In this document: one piece after another, positions 24,101-35,794 of the stretch
How positions within the stretch are numbered: the first letter of the stretch is position 1
Layout: each line of letters opens with the position of its first letter
Source: Echiichthys vipera
Lineage: Eukaryota > Chordata > Actinopteri > Perciformes > Trachinidae
Length of the DNA: 64,000 bases
NCBI GenBank assembly: GCA_963691815.1
Contig: OY829657.1
Coordinates: 3,347,533-3,411,532 of the forward strand
Direction: 5' to 3'
The notes under the pieces: model-generated
Told to the model about the DNA's origin: nothing
The model's database searches: none
What the model saw: only the letters and a program-made list of their open reading frames with translations
Program-made: the position numbers and the translations under genes

Positions 24101-27100
24101 AAACAGGAACCCATCCAAACATCTGGGTACATCTGCAACTTTGAAGACCTGGAAATCAAATCTGTGCTGCTCGATGAAATCATGAAGGTAAGAAAAAAGT
24201 GGCACACAATCGTGTTTAAACCTTAAACATAACCACTGCTAAAGCTGTGTTGTGCACCTTAAATATCCCAAAGCAGATGGATTTACAACAGCTTAAACTT
24301 ACTGTTGACTCGTCTTGATGTTACACGTTAGCTGACTGCAACATGATGAGAAGTCGTCCCTTTATAGGATCACAGGCACAACTAGAGGCTTTTCTCGTAA
24401 CGCCTTTGTTGTACGTTGTCCTTGAAAGTGCTGCAAGGTGCCGTCTGTATTTCACGATCAACCGCACACTCATCGGATCTTGCTTCACAGGATCCGGAGA
24501 GGCCTAACAAAGACAACCTCATCAACTTTGAAATCCGCTCCCTGAGAGACAGCCGTGCATTGATTGAAAAAGTGGGGATTGAAGATGCGTCACAGTTCAT
24601 CGAAGACAATCCTCACCCCAGACTCTGGTAAATGCAAATTCTGATCTTTACTTCTGATTCAGCAGAAACTGGCTCTATGTTAAAGGGCCCTATGTGAATC
24701 ATGTACGTGGAGCGATACAGTGTAGACCTAGGCTGTACAGACTGTGGGCGCCTCCAAGCACACATGCTCTTTTGGATGCTACGCAAAAGAGTTGGGTGAA
24801 GTGGAATATAGACTACAGGCTGAGGTTGATTCATAAACTCACTCTGAGCCAATCACATCACTGCTCTCATCACTGGGCCAGTTACAGCGACACATGACGA
24901 CGACAGCTCAACATATAAAACAACATGTTGTTGTCTGGGTGGTGCGGTGGAACAGTGTAAACACACAGCACCACAAAACTGCTGCCAAAAGCACATGGTG
25001 TGTTTTTTTTAATAGCAGTTCATACAATAATAGAAACAAATGATTAAAAGAAAAGCTAACATACAATTTAATCACGGTATAGAGCGGACATATAGGCTTT
25101 TCACACTGCACTCTCTTAGCCCAGGGTTAACCTAAGCCCAGGGTTAACCTAAGCCCAGAGTTAACCTAAGCCCAGGGTTGACCTAAGCTCAGGGTTAACC
25201 TAAGCCCAGGGTTAACTTAAGCCCAGAGTTAACCTAAGCCCAGGGTTGACCTAAGCCCAGGGTTAACCTAAGCCCGGGGTTAACCTAAGCCCAGGGTTAA
25301 CTTAAGCCCAGAGTTAACCTAAGCCCAGGGTTGACCTAAGCCCAGGGTTGACCTAAGCCCAGGGTTGACCTAAGCCCAGGGTTAACTTAAGCCCAGGGTT
25401 AACCTAAGCCCAGGGTTGACCTAAGCCCAGGGTTAACCTAAGCCCAGAGTTAACCTAAGCCCAGGGTTGACCTAAGCCCAGGGTTGACCTAAGCCCAGGG
25501 TTGACCTAAGCCCAGGGTTAACCTAAGCCCAGGGTTAACTTAAGCCCAGAGTTAACCTAAGCCCAGGGTTGACCTAAGCCCAGGGTTGACCTAAGCCCAG
25601 GGTTAACCTAAGCCCAGGGTTAACCTATGCCCAGGGTTAACCTAAGCCCAGAGTTAACCTAAGCCCAGGGTTGACCTAAGCCCAGGGTTAACCTATGCCC
25701 AGGGTTACCCTAAGCCCAGAGTTAACCTAAGCCCAGGGTTAACCTAAGCCCAGGGTTAACTTAAGCCCGGGGTTAACTTAAGCCTGGGGTTAACTTAAGC
25801 CCAGGGTTGACCTAAGCCCAGGGTTGACCTAAGCCCAGGGTTGACCTAAGCCCAGGGTTAACCTAAGCCCAGGGTTAACCTAAGCCCAGGGTTAACCTAA
25901 GCCCAGGGTTGACCTAAGCCCAGGGTTAATTTACACTGCAATTCTACTGCCCTGGGTGAAGTGTCACCTGTAACACGCGACTAACGCTAACACTCTAGAA
26001 CAGTCTTTCTCAAATGGGGGTACGTGTACCCCTGGGGGTACTTTGGAGTACTGCAGGGGGCACATGAGACTCATGCATGGATCCTAATTCCCCATTTCAT
26101 ATTAAGCCTTCCTGTTTTAACTGCCGTAAACAAATGCAATCACGATTTATGGTTGAAACATAGCAGTAGCAAGTGTTTTTGTATTTTAAAGGCTTTATAA
26201 AGGCTTTCCCTCCCCCCTAACAATACTGTTTTTGCGTTGTCAGAGGGTACTTGGCTGAAAAAAATATTCCAAACGGGGTACATTACTGAGAAAAGTTTGA
26301 GAACCACTGCTCTAGATGTGACTACTCTGCAGTAACAGCAGGCAACAACATAAACTCTGTTGGCCCTGTTTCACACTGGCACCTTTTAGCCCTGGGTTAA
26401 GTCCATTTTCAGGGGGTAACCCTGCAAACTCGGGATGTAATAGACTTGGTAAATGGACTTGTACTTATAAAGCGCCTTTCTAGTCTTCTGACCACTCAAG
26501 GCACTTTCAAACTACTTGTCACATTCACACGTTCACACAGACATTCACACTTAAGACAGTGGACATCTACAGACCATCTAATCTGACCATTCACACCACA
26601 TTTACACACCCATGTGCAGCATAGGGAGCAATTCAGGGTTCAGTGTCTTGCCCAAGGACGCTTCGACATGTGGACCGGGGAAGCTGGGGATCTAACGGCC
26701 GATCTCTCGAATGCAGGACGACACACTCTTCCACTGACCCACAGCCGCCCTTGTGCCAGTGTGAACGCTTTCTTAGCACAGGGCTACCAGATCCCATAGT
26801 TGTAGTACTCTTTGCAGGAGTGGGAGGTGAAGCAGAGTATTGGAGATTTATAGTAAATCTTTTGAAGCTGCAGTGTGATCGCGGTGGCTTATGTGTGTTC
26901 TCTGGCTAGTGCGTCAGTTCTTGCAGCATCCCTCAAAATCTGGCAACATCTTCAAAATTGTGAGTCAGTCCACTGTGCGCCCTTTGGTTACTCTTTGTAC
27001 GAATCTCACAGAGTAGAACCATTCAGTTTGGAGCAGTAGGATGGATTACGGACATTTGGTTAAAACCCTATCAGACATAGATTTTACAGAATCAATTAAC

Positions 27101-30100
27101 AGCTAAATGAATCATATTAGAGAGTGTTTAAGGATTTATGCATACACATCACGACATACAGCCCCTGTTAATAGTAGCTAACTCTCCCCTTCTCCATCAT
27201 GAACGTGCCAGGCGTCTCCTGGCCGAAGCAGCCCTCCAGAAGCTGGATCTGAAGACGGCTGAACAGGCCTTCGTCCGTTGCAAAGACTACCAGGGCATTG
27301 AGTTTGTCAAACGCGTGGGCAACCTGAAGAGTGAGCCCATGAAACAGGCGGAGGTGGCCGCTTACTTCAGCAGGTTTGAGGAGGCTGAGCGGATGTACCT
27401 GGATATGGATCGCAGGTACATTACGCCAGATTTGTTCAGGCATATTTGATTGTGGCATCAAAACGGCACTTTTGTTGTTTGCTTTTGTTCAGTTTATCAT
27501 TTTTCAGTCAGCGTAACATCATGCAGGTCTTTAGGCATGATGTTCAGGCCTGTTGATGTTTTACTTCATAAAGGGACCTTGCCATCAGCCTGAGGATCAA
27601 GCTGGGAGACTGGTTCAGGGTGCTCCAGCTGCTCAAAACCGGCTCTGGGGACTGCGATGACACCCTGCTGGAACAGGCGTACAATGCAATCGGAGACTAC
27701 TTTGCTGACAGACAGAAGTGGTAATGAAATGTAGTTCATCCTCTCTTTCTCTGGTTGTTTAGTGTGTTAGTGTTTGATTATACAAACAATGTGTACTGTC
27801 ACGTGGGGTGACGGAGAACACACGGGGGAGGGGACCCAAATGCAGACACGGAACTCAGGAGACGGTATTAACAACGATAATAAAACGTATTTACAAAAAG
27901 GTGCTTTAAACACAAAGGAAAAGTGATACAAACTGACACGATGAATGGACACAGGAGGACAGCTACACAGGGAGACATCGGGGTATGTAGAGGGTATGAT
28001 CCGGCACCGCATGAGGCTCAGGACCGGGTTAATATACAGAGTGGCAGGTGATCAATGCTATCAAGGATCACCTGCCAGGGAAACCAACTCAAAACCAGCA
28101 AACAGAAAGAGAGCACATACAGAAAGACACCGACAGAGGGAAACAAGAACAACGACTAAAAAGGAGAGAGAGAGACTGTCCAGATCCAATCAGGACATGA
28201 ACACTTGTTTGAAGTTTATTTGTAATAGACTATAAATAATATACAGCATCTGTTTTAGGGGAAAACATCCTGTATTGTGTACTTAAGCATTAACAACGGT
28301 CTAGGGTTTTTGGTTCTTTGTTCGGTGTGCATTATTGGCGTGGCATGGAGCTACAGTAAATATACATATCATCCAAATATAGACACACATTTTCAATCAC
28401 AAGACCGTTATCAGTACAAAGCAGTGCATTTAGAATAATCCAAGCATCTAAAATATAGTTTTTAGTCATTTTAGCCTTTTGTAGATGGGGTTGTTTTTTC
28501 ATGTGATTCATTTGATCATTATATTGTTTTGAACTGTTGCTTTTGTCATAAACACTGTGGGTTTCCTTATACTGGAATAGCACCAGACGGGAGAGGTATT
28601 ACGGCAAAGAAGTTGTACTTTAAGATCAAAGGACACTCAGTATATGTTTTTAATATAAATCCTCTTTGTTTAAAGGGTCAATGCAGTGCAGTACTACCTT
28701 CAGGGTCGTAACCAGGAGAGGTTGGCAGAGTGCTACTACATGTTAGAGGACTATTACGGCCTTGAAAAGCTGACCACGGTGCTGCCGGAGAATCATAAAC
28801 TTCTACCCGTGAGCCAAATGTTCAGATTTGACTAAGAATAACTCATATTCAGTGACTTTGAATCCAGAAAAGCAACCCTCTCTTGACTCTCTATTGTCTC
28901 CATCTCTGGGTTTCAGGATATCGGACAGATGTTTGCCACCGTGGGCATGTGCGAACAAGCTGTGAAGGCGTACCTTAAATGCAACCAGCCCAAAGCTGCT
29001 GTGGACACCTGCGTCCATCTGAACCAGGTGAGAGACACGCACAGAAAACCTGCGGCGCCAGAGTTTCTGAGCGACACTCTGAACACACACGACATTCCCT
29101 CAGCAATCACAGTATCACACACACACACACTGTGACAGCTTTGCACCGCCGCAGTCACTGTGGCACCTGCTGTCCTCCCACTCCCTCTTCCTGAGCGATA
29201 TTTAGAGGTTGAGTGTGAATGCTGCTTTCAAACTTTGTCCTCCCAATGTCAACTTTACCATTTGGCTCAAGACGGTTGTTGAACTGTGCTTTGCTCAGGT
29301 TTGGGAAAAAGAATAACTTTCTTTATATAAATAATTTAAACCGCAGCTCTTGTACTTATAGTTTATAAAACATTAAAACATTGTTTAGCCACAGCTGTCT
29401 ATTACAGCAGTTCTGTAGTTTAAAGGACATTACAGCAGTGCTGTAGTTGACCTTGTGTTGATCTTAAAGCAGAAGTCTTAATTAAGGCTCAAGCGACAAA
29501 GGAAAACTTCACTGATCATCACAATGGCAGCGGACATGAGTCATTTTTGAGTGTCGCCACACAGCAAGAGGGTTCCTGGTCCAAATCCCAGCTGGGGCCT
29601 TTCTGTGTGGAGTTTGCATGTTGTCCCCGTGTCTGCGTGGGTTTTCTCCGGGTTCTCCGGTTTCCTCCCACAGTCCAAAGACGTGCAGGTGTTCGGTTCA
29701 TTGATGACTCTAAATCAGCCGTAGGTGTGAATGGTTGTCTGTCTCTGTTTGTCTCTATGTGTCCTGTGATGATTTCTTCAACAAGGATCAAAAGAAAGGA
29801 CCAGCTTTTTCTCCGTGGTTTATTTTGACAAAGCATTTTCTTCTGCAGACAAAAATACGTTCACCCCTGCATCCTCACAAAGTTAGAGTATGGCAGGAAT
29901 GACCCCGAGCCAAATCCTCTTTTAGAGGAAGAGACAGGACGCGCTAAGCCTTGGTTGGGTGACGTCTTTAGACCAAACAAAAACATGCCTCGGACATAAC
30001 GATCCCCCTCTGAACCTCTCTCATCACAAGATCACAGAGTGCAGATGCACACATATGCCATTATACCATCATGAGTGAGTTATATGCATTATCCATTAAG

Positions 30101-33100
30101 AATGTGAGACACTGGACTGCGTCTGACAAAACTATGATTATGAATTACAAATATCCAAAATTCCCACAACACTGTTTTCTTAACTTTCCTGTTGGGGGTG
30201 GGTTCTGATGTTATGCTAATACGTGAGATACGCAGCTGTAGATCTTTTTTCAGGACGGTTTGAGAGATAGAAGCAATTCACCTACATGTAGTATTTATAG
30301 CACTGATTCATATGATTACTATTTCAGATACATTTGAACGTTACAGGCAGAAGTAACGCTGTTGTAATTTAGTTTTTTAAAGGATGTCGCCGTTTTCTTG
30401 CAGTGGAACAAAGCAGTGGAGCTGGCCCGGACCCACAACATGAAGGAGATCAAACCTCTCCTTTCCAAATATGCTTCGCATCTCCTCGAGAAGAATAAAA
30501 CCTTAGAGGCGGTGGAGCTGTATCGGAAAGCCCACCATTTCCTCGATGCAGCCAAGCTGATGTTCAAGGTGGGCTCCTGTTTTCATGATTTGATTAAAGG
30601 TGAATCGCACCTTTGGAATTTCCCTTTTTTTAATGTTATGGCAAAAAGCTGCTTGGCAATTTGTTCAAATAAGAAGGTCTATTTATATCCTGATATGTCG
30701 CTAATTGAGTGCTTGATTAAGTCGTTGGTGGGCGTGTTGCTGATGTTTCAGATAGCAGATGAGGAGGCGAAGAAAAGGTCCCGGCCGCTGCGGGTGAAGA
30801 AGCTCTACGTGCTGGCCGCATTCCTTGTTGAAAATTACCACGAGCAGGTGAAGACGTCCCAACAGAGCAAAGCCAAAGGGAAGAAGTCTGAGGTAGTATA
30901 TCTATATCTTATACACATACAGTACGGAGCAAAAGTTTGGACGCACCTTCTCATTCTACCGCCGTAGATGTCGTGCTCATGCTCGTGCACGTGCAAACGT
31001 GCTCTACAAAAGCCCACCTCTCTCAATCGGGCCGTGGACGGCCAGCTGGCAGCAGCTAGGTAGGGAGCGGTTTCACTCACACTGGTCAAACGTGCTAGGC
31101 TCTACCCGTAAAACCTGTTTTGGCCCGGTGCGGAAGGACAGTGTGAGTGCGCCCTTAAAGTAATGATGGCCGCTCGTTTGTCTTTACTTAACTGCTTTTT
31201 TCTTGGCATAATACAAATTCTAACAGTCTGTTCAGTGGGACCATCAGCTGTGTATCCACCTGACGTCTGCACAACACAACTGAGGGTCCCAGCCCCATTT
31301 ATAAGGCAGGAAATCCCACTTATTGAAGCTGACAGGGCACAGCTGTGGAGTGAAAACCATTTCTGGTGACGACCTCTTGAAGCTCATGAAGAGAACGCAG
31401 AGTGTGTGCAAAGCAGTAATCAGAGTGAAAGGTGGCTACTGTGAAGAAACTAGAATATCAGGCGTGTTTTCAGTTGTTTTACACTTTTTTGTTAAGTACA
31501 TATTTCCACATGTGTTCATTCATAGTTTTGATGCCTTCAGTGTGAATCTACAACGTCAATAGTCATGAAATGAAAGAAAACTCATTGAATGAGAAGGTGT
31601 GTCCAAACTTTTGGTCTGTACTGTACTTAGGAGTAAATTTCCTCTTTAATAAAAGCTTTTAATTATTATAATACTGTAATCAGGCAACGTCTGCTCTGGC
31701 CGGGCTGCTCGAGGAAGATGCCACCTCGTCAGATAATCGGATCGTGGACAGTGCTTGGCGTGGAGCGGGGGCGTATCACTTCTTCCTGCTTGCTCAGAGG
31801 CAGCTGTATGAAGGCTCCATGGAGAACGCCATGTGTACAGGTATCATAGGTCACACAGGACACTGCACCGTACGATGTAGTGCCTTATTATCCGCACTAT
31901 AAGGCGCACCACATTATCAGGCCTATTGTTCTTTTATTAGCTCATGCTTGAGTGAATGCTCATTATCTCCCAGAGCTGATAGTTCATATAACACTTCATG
32001 CATTAAGTCATTCATAAATATTCATGTGCCCTTACCATAACGTCTTACTGTGCGATTTTTATAATAAGTGGGTCGGTACTCAGCCATTAGGGCTTTACCC
32101 TCACTACAGTAGCTATAAAAGTAGAGAAAGAACCTGGACAAACTATTGATTTAGTCACAAATCGCTCTTTATTTACTCGAACAGTCTTGGGACTTCTGCT
32201 GTATGACTGTAAGTCACTTTAGTTCCCTATAACAGACACAAGCAGACAGAAAAGAAGTGTAACTCTTCACCGTTTCTCCATTTTTAAAGCCCTCCACCTG
32301 CGTGAGTATGAGGACATCATCCCAGCGGTGGAGATCTACTCTCTTCTCGCCGTTTGCTCCGCAGCCAACAGGGCCTTCGGCACATGCTCGCAGGCCTTCA
32401 TCAAGCTGGAGTCCCTCGAGAGTCTGGACCCTGAACAGCGGCAGTCTTACGAGGACCTGGCCCTGGAGATCTTCACCAAGCACACCCCAAAGGACAACCA
32501 CGCGATGGAGTCGTACGGATCATTAGACGGGTGAGGGCACCACTAAGCTCAGTCTCCAAACACTGACGGGAGACTAGTTTCCTAAACGCCAAGGCTACAA
32601 AATAACACCGCCATATTATTTCAAAATAATTGTACATACTTGTACATTTTTTGGGGGGGGGATTTTGCCCTCCTTCCTTCTTCTTATGTTACATCAGTGC
32701 AGTTACTTAAGCTCAGATTACCATGAGAAATAGGGACATATAAAGGACAGGATGAGTCTGAATCTACTGTATTTTCAGCACTATAAGGCGCACCACATTA
32801 TAAGGCGCACCTTCAATGAATGGCTTATTTTGAAACTTTTTTCATATATAAGGCGCACCGCATTATAAGGAGCATAGAATAGATGCTACAGTCGAGGCTG
32901 GGGTTACGTTCTGCATCCATTAGATGAAGCTGCGCTAAAGGGAACGTCAACAGTCTGGGGAGGTCGTCTTGTTGCTTCCTCCACTTCGGCACCATTGATT
33001 GGTTCATGTTAAACTCTCTGGCTGCTGCTCTATTCCCGTGTTCTACTGCGTGACTAATGGCCTTGAGTGTAAACTCTGCGTCGTAAGCGTGTCTCTTAAC

Positions 33101-33780
33101 AGGAGCCATTTTGGGCTCTTTACACAAACACACACATGGAAATGAAACGGCACGCTTCACGCAGTCGTATATCTCAACATGCACCGCGCGTTACTTCTTC
33201 TACAGGGGAAAATAGAGTCGGCGGCTGCCCACCGTAGTTGGAGACCTGTTGTGGCTCAATATTGGTCCATATATAAGGAGCACCGCATTATAAGGCGCAC
33301 TGTCGGCTTTTGAGACATTTGACGGTTTTTAGGTGCAACTTATAGTGCGGAAAATACGGTACATTTGAGGGATTGGCCGTAGGTTGCAGTAGACAGCAGC
33401 CTTTATTTGAGTTTTTCCCCAGTAGAGTCAGTGAGAGCGTTATACTGTCCCTGGCCTGTGTGAGGTAATAAACAGTTAAGATGGAGCTACAGAGACAGGG
33501 ACATGGGGCATATGCGTTAATCACTAAAATGTAAATTTGAGACAAAAAACAGGCCGCTCTGTAAAAAACAGTTTCTTTACAGCCTTAAAACATCACAAGA
33601 TTCCCTGACTTCTGTTTTTCCACTTTCAGGGCAGAAGGGAAGTTGCCCACGTGCATCGTGACGGGTCTGCCGATCCAGGAGTACCAGTTCTGGATGTGCA
33701 GCGCGTGTAAACACTGCGCTCTCTCGCAGGAGATCAGCAAGTATAGCTTCTGCCCGATGTGCCACAGTCCGGTAACATGA
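12117..33780 (+). CDS. wdr35: WD repeat-containing protein 35 (IFT121), complete, 28 coding exons
   Basis: Subunit of the intraflagellar transport A complex, needed for retrograde ciliary transport and entry of membrane cargo. Exons: 12117-12140, 12230-12347, 14058-14129, 14249-14341, 14427-14555, 14738-14871, 16130-16295, 16391-16536, 17342-17467, 18065-18250, 19581-19616, 19721-19781, 21174-21318, 21696-21765, 22202-22255, 22348-22457, 22565-22784, 24107-24187, 24491-24627, 27212-27415, 27574-27720, 28676-28808, 28917-29027, 30404-30568, 30752-30892, 31684-31840, 32290-32530, 33630-33780. All have GT-AG ends and sum to 3558 nt (1185 residues plus stop); human WDR35 is about 1170-1181. The N-terminal half is WD40 beta-propellers (residues 1 to about 650), then a helical TPR-like solenoid. 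The last exon has paired cysteines (WMCSACKHC, FCPMCHSP) of a C-terminal zinc-binding domain. Start MFIYLSKK matches the family. No break seen. Confidence 0.95.
12547..12884 (-). mobile_element. tRNA-derived SINE in wdr35 intron 2
   Basis: Near full-length copy with its tail on the left and tRNA-like head on the right (ccactacaccaccgtgtagcc). Perfect 11-bp target duplication GACTCAAAGTT at 12536-12546 and 12885-12895. Confidence 0.83.
13361..13995 (-). mobile_element. Rex/RTE-like LINE 3' fragment in wdr35 intron 2
   Basis: Same family as 2164-2818, more complete at the centre. It ends about 60 bp before wdr35 exon 3 (14058), so the acceptor lies directly beside element-derived sequence. The right boundary is approximate. 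Confidence 0.72.
15066..15970. mobile_element. foldback element, copy 2, in wdr35 intron 6
   Basis: Related to the element at 4550-5240. The left arm (ggcgtaaaatcaccccagg onward) is reverse-complementary to the right arm (ccccgggatgattttacgcc, about 15918). The centre has been invaded by other repeat sequence, including a GGTCCT microsatellite near 15479-15502. Boundaries approximate. Confidence 0.65.
16866..17010 (-). mobile_element. LINE/SINE 3' tail, minus orientation, wdr35 intron 8
   Basis: AATTCAATTTTATTCATAGT and the following gccaaatcataacc segment are the reverse complement of the tail at 38770-38865. Such tails end in AATAAAATTGAATTG and are common in fish. Family not identified. 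Confidence 0.5.
17557..17700. mobile_element. fragment of a Harbinger-like repeat, wdr35 intron 9
   Basis: Shares gtttgggagaggtgggc and agaaggagggaccatgcgcg with the larger copy at 37655-38145. No frame of interest. Confidence 0.5.
18896..19560 (-). mobile_element. LINE 3'-UTR-like repeat with internal minisatellite, wdr35 intron 10
   Basis: Starts with a tttatttatcccgagggaaa tail (minus orientation) and includes degenerate tandem copies of an agtaaagtgtagcagca-type unit around 19190-19370. It ends just before the short exon at 19581. Confidence 0.45.
20350..20640 (+). mobile_element. second tRNA-like SINE family, wdr35 intron 12
   Basis: The head has a tRNA-like B box (ggtggttcgagccacatg) and the body reads through cttgggcacttcgacactga. 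The tail near 20620 includes aagtccatttaccattt. A related copy in reverse lies at 26440-26755. Confidence 0.6.
20714..21021 (+). mobile_element. tRNA-derived SINE, wdr35 intron 12
   Basis: Contains the B box ggttcgaatcccac, the family body, a run of C around 20957-20975 and a GAATGAATGAATG tail. The head is worn. Confidence 0.72.
22932..23302 (+). mobile_element. full-length tRNA-derived SINE, wdr35 intron 17
   Basis: Best-preserved copy in the window: A box (tggtctggtggttagcac), B-box region (ggttcgcatccc), body and GAATGAAT tail. Perfect 12-bp target duplication ACAAGAAGGAGT at 22920-22931 and 23303-23314. Confidence 0.87.
23419..23795 (-). mobile_element. Rex/RTE-like LINE 3' fragment, wdr35 intron 17
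   Basis: Same family as 2164-2818. Flanks TTAGCAGAACT (23408-23418) and TTAACAGAACT (23796-23806) match at ten of eleven positions, a probable target duplication. Confidence 0.75.
25117..25931 (+). repeat. 17-bp minisatellite, wdr35 intron 19
   Basis: About 48 tandem copies of AGCCCAGGGTTAACCTA. Variants swap GTTAAC with GTTGAC or change CAGGG to CAGAG or CGGGG. The GGTTAACC core is palindromic. Confidence 0.92.
26001..26309. mobile_element. hAT-like miniature element, wdr35 intron 19
   Basis: Ends CAGTCTTTCTCAAA and, inverted, TTTGAGAACCACTG. Target duplication CTCTAGAA / CTCTAGAT (25993-26000 and 26310-26317), seven of eight matching. No transposase. Confidence 0.75.
26440..26755 (-). mobile_element. 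second tRNA-like SINE family, reverse copy, wdr35 intron 19
   Basis: Reverse-complement relative of 20350-20640: tail-side aatggacttgtacttataaa on the left, tRNA-like head (ccactgacccacagccgcc) on the right. Confidence 0.6.
27800..28230. repeat. unclassified dispersed repeat, wdr35 intron 21
   Basis: ggggacccaaatgcagacac and the following A-rich stretch recall a common fish repeat, but no terminal repeats or coding capacity could be defined here. Confidence 0.3.
29551..29769 (+). mobile_element. tRNA-derived SINE, 3'-truncated, wdr35 intron 23
   Basis: Family body from cgccacacagcaagagggt to ctatgtgtcctgtgatga, then unrelated sequence. Loss of the 3' end is unusual for a SINE and suggests a later deletion. 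Confidence 0.7.
30918..31625. mobile_element. Tc1-like non-autonomous transposon, wdr35 intron 25
   Basis: Ends TACAGTACGGAGCAAAAG and, inverted, the matching CTTTTGGTCTGTACTGTA form terminal inverted repeats flanked by TA. Interior matches a widespread fish Tc1-type sequence but has no intact transposase. Another repeat is inserted at about 30960-31158. Confidence 0.75.
30960..31158. mobile_element. Harbinger-like repeat nested in the Tc1-like element
   Basis: Shares cagtgtgagtgcgccc-type ends and internal words with 37655-38145, in reverse order. It interrupts the Tc1-like sequence, so it arrived later. Confidence 0.5.
31867..31925. mobile_element. fragment of the pogo-like repeat, wdr35 intron 26
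   Basis: cactataaggcgcaccacat matches the terminal sequence of the element at 32765-33361. Confidence 0.5.
32765..33361 (-). mobile_element. pogo/Tigger-like element with HTH remnant, wdr35 intron 27
   Basis: Inverted ends: TACTGTATTTTCAGCACTAT and its counterpart ATAGTGCGGAAAATACGGTA, with TA at each edge. The minus strand (33088 leftward) encodes MAPVKRHAYDAEFTLKAISH and then AAREFNMNQSMVPKWRKQ, the helix-turn-helix head of a pogo-type transposase. The catalytic part is missing. Confidence 0.75.
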
Positions 33781-33970
33781 AGCTACATTTTCACATCACA
33801 AAGCATCGTAACGTGCTTCAGTCTTTTGCATTTCATATATATTTGTACGTGTTTTTGGGCACAAGCACCCAAGGAGTCACTTGTGGAAACAGCTGCACTT
33901 GGTTTCAATGTAGTGCTTAAAGACTTAAAGCACGGCTTTGTTAACTATTTTTATATGAAAGTAAACGGTG

Positions 33971-33976
33971 AATAAA
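33971..33976 (+). terminator. wdr35 polyadenylation signal
   Basis: AATAAA about 190 bp after the wdr35 stop codon, the first such hexamer in the 3' flank. Confidence 0.6.
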
Positions 33977-34091
33977 CTGACAATGTCATGTTGATTTCTT
34001 GATCAATGTTCGTGATGTGGAAAATACTATTACGCAAAAAAGACAAGACTCTCAAACCATTATCACCAATTAGTTATCCACACCTGAGAAC

Positions 34092-34161
<70 letters not shown>

Positions 34162-34165
34162 CACC
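34092..34165. repeat. AC microsatellite
   Basis: Near-perfect AC dinucleotide run after the wdr35 3' end, with one GC interruption. Confidence 0.95.
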
Positions 34166-34295
34166 AGCAAATGGATATTCATTCGTTCATCTTCAACCGC
34201 TTGTGTGCGCCTTGTTTGGAGCATGGACTTGGTGACCCTCGCTCTTACATCTCTCCATTAACTACATGTATATAGGTCCTGTGTGTGTGTGTAAC

Positions 34296-34523
34296 CTTTC
34301 ATTCATCTTCATCCTCTTGTCCCTGTCGGGGTCGCGGGGGGGCTGGAGCCGATCCCAGCTGACATCGGGCGTGAGGCGGGGTCCACCCTGGACAGGACGC
34401 CAGTCTATCACAGGACACATAGAGACGAACAGAGACAGACAACCATTCACACCTACGGGTGATTTAGAGTCATCAATGAACCCAACACCTGCACGTCTTT
34501 GGACTGTGGGAGGAAACCGGAGA
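34296..34523 (-). mobile_element. tRNA-derived SINE, 5'-truncated, followed by AAT microsatellite
   Basis: Family body from the tail (ttcattcatcttcatcc) to gaggaaaccggagaa, then an AAT microsatellite at 34524-34543. A short tail-only fragment of the same family lies at 34178-34201. Confidence 0.75.
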
Positions 34524-34599
34524 ATAATAATAATAATAATAATAGATGATGGCAAAGGAAAACACTGTTTTCATCAGGGTTTTAATGGTTGGTAGGAGA

Positions 34600-35790
34600 G
34601 ATTTTCACCGTCTCATTAACATTAATTGATTGGCTGAGAATCCTATTCATGAATTTGGAGTAAAACCATAAAACTATATCCTCGTGGCTCCACCTCTGTA
34701 GTCTGTACTCATGTGCCGTTGCTGTTTTGTTGCATGTCAGTGATGTGTGTCGAGCTGCCTCTGACACAACCTTCTCCTGCCATCTGCTGTCAGTAAATGG
34801 CATCAGTGAGCGAGCTACAGCATCGAACGCAGTCATTGTATCGGTTATTTTTGTCTCCTCTGACTCAGTGTTCTGTTGAACATCTTTACCAGACGTGTCA
34901 GCAAGGCTGCTATTGTTTTCTCCGTGTGAGTGTGTGAGCGTGTGTGTGTGTGTGTGTGTGTGTCATTTTCTTGGCCTTGTGAGTCTCAGTTTCTGCTGCG
35001 ACATCCAGACGGTAACGTCAGTAAACAACCTGAGAGCGTGGATCCACTCTGCCTTGTTTCTGGAGACTAGAAATTCACTTTATGAGCACGAGTCACTTCA
35101 CCATTTGTCCTCAAAACATCCTTGGTCCAATCTGTTTTCACCTTGTGAGTGTTTTCGTGTGTGTGTGTGTCATCGTCATGGTGAATCGTGGTCCTACAGA
35201 CACCTACTGTAGCTGAAACCTCCACAGGGGCAGTATTTTGCAGGACAGAATCACATCTGTGCAAGATACAGTCAGGAAACCGTACAGGTGTGTCATTGAG
35301 GTCAAGATGGGTGTGTCCCGAGCAAGGGCGCTGGAAGTAGGGAAGGGTCCTGGGAGAAGAGGCCGGTGAGCTCCCATCGCAGTATGCTCGTGAGTTATTA
35401 TTACTTACATTGACTAATAATTCATATGGAGTTGAGTTTACCCTCTGCAGGATTCCTAATATCATGGCATCACACCGGGTTGGAATGGTTATAACCGTCA
35501 CTGTGCCAGATAGTGTGACACTAAATCTTCCTGAACTCTTTTGCACACTTGTATTTATTCCTCTGCATGACAGTGAGTGTGAATGATCCACTGGTGCACT
35601 GTGCCGGGCTGTTATGGGCTCATCACCACTATTTAATCATGTCCAACCAGAATGCTGATTCAATGCGTTAAATCACAAACTCCAGCTAAACCGACAACGA
35701 ATATTATACAGACAACATAAAGTAGAAAAACACAGTATAAATAACTATAGAACTGTATATATATAGTTATAGTTATTAGTTCTATATATA
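34600..35790. other. intergenic, no gene seen
   Basis: Contains TG-rich stretches near 34936-34962 and 35155-35170. Open frames on the minus strand (up to 174 codons at 35067-35591) have no recognised domain. Confidence 0.4.
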
Positions 35791-35794
35791 CCAA

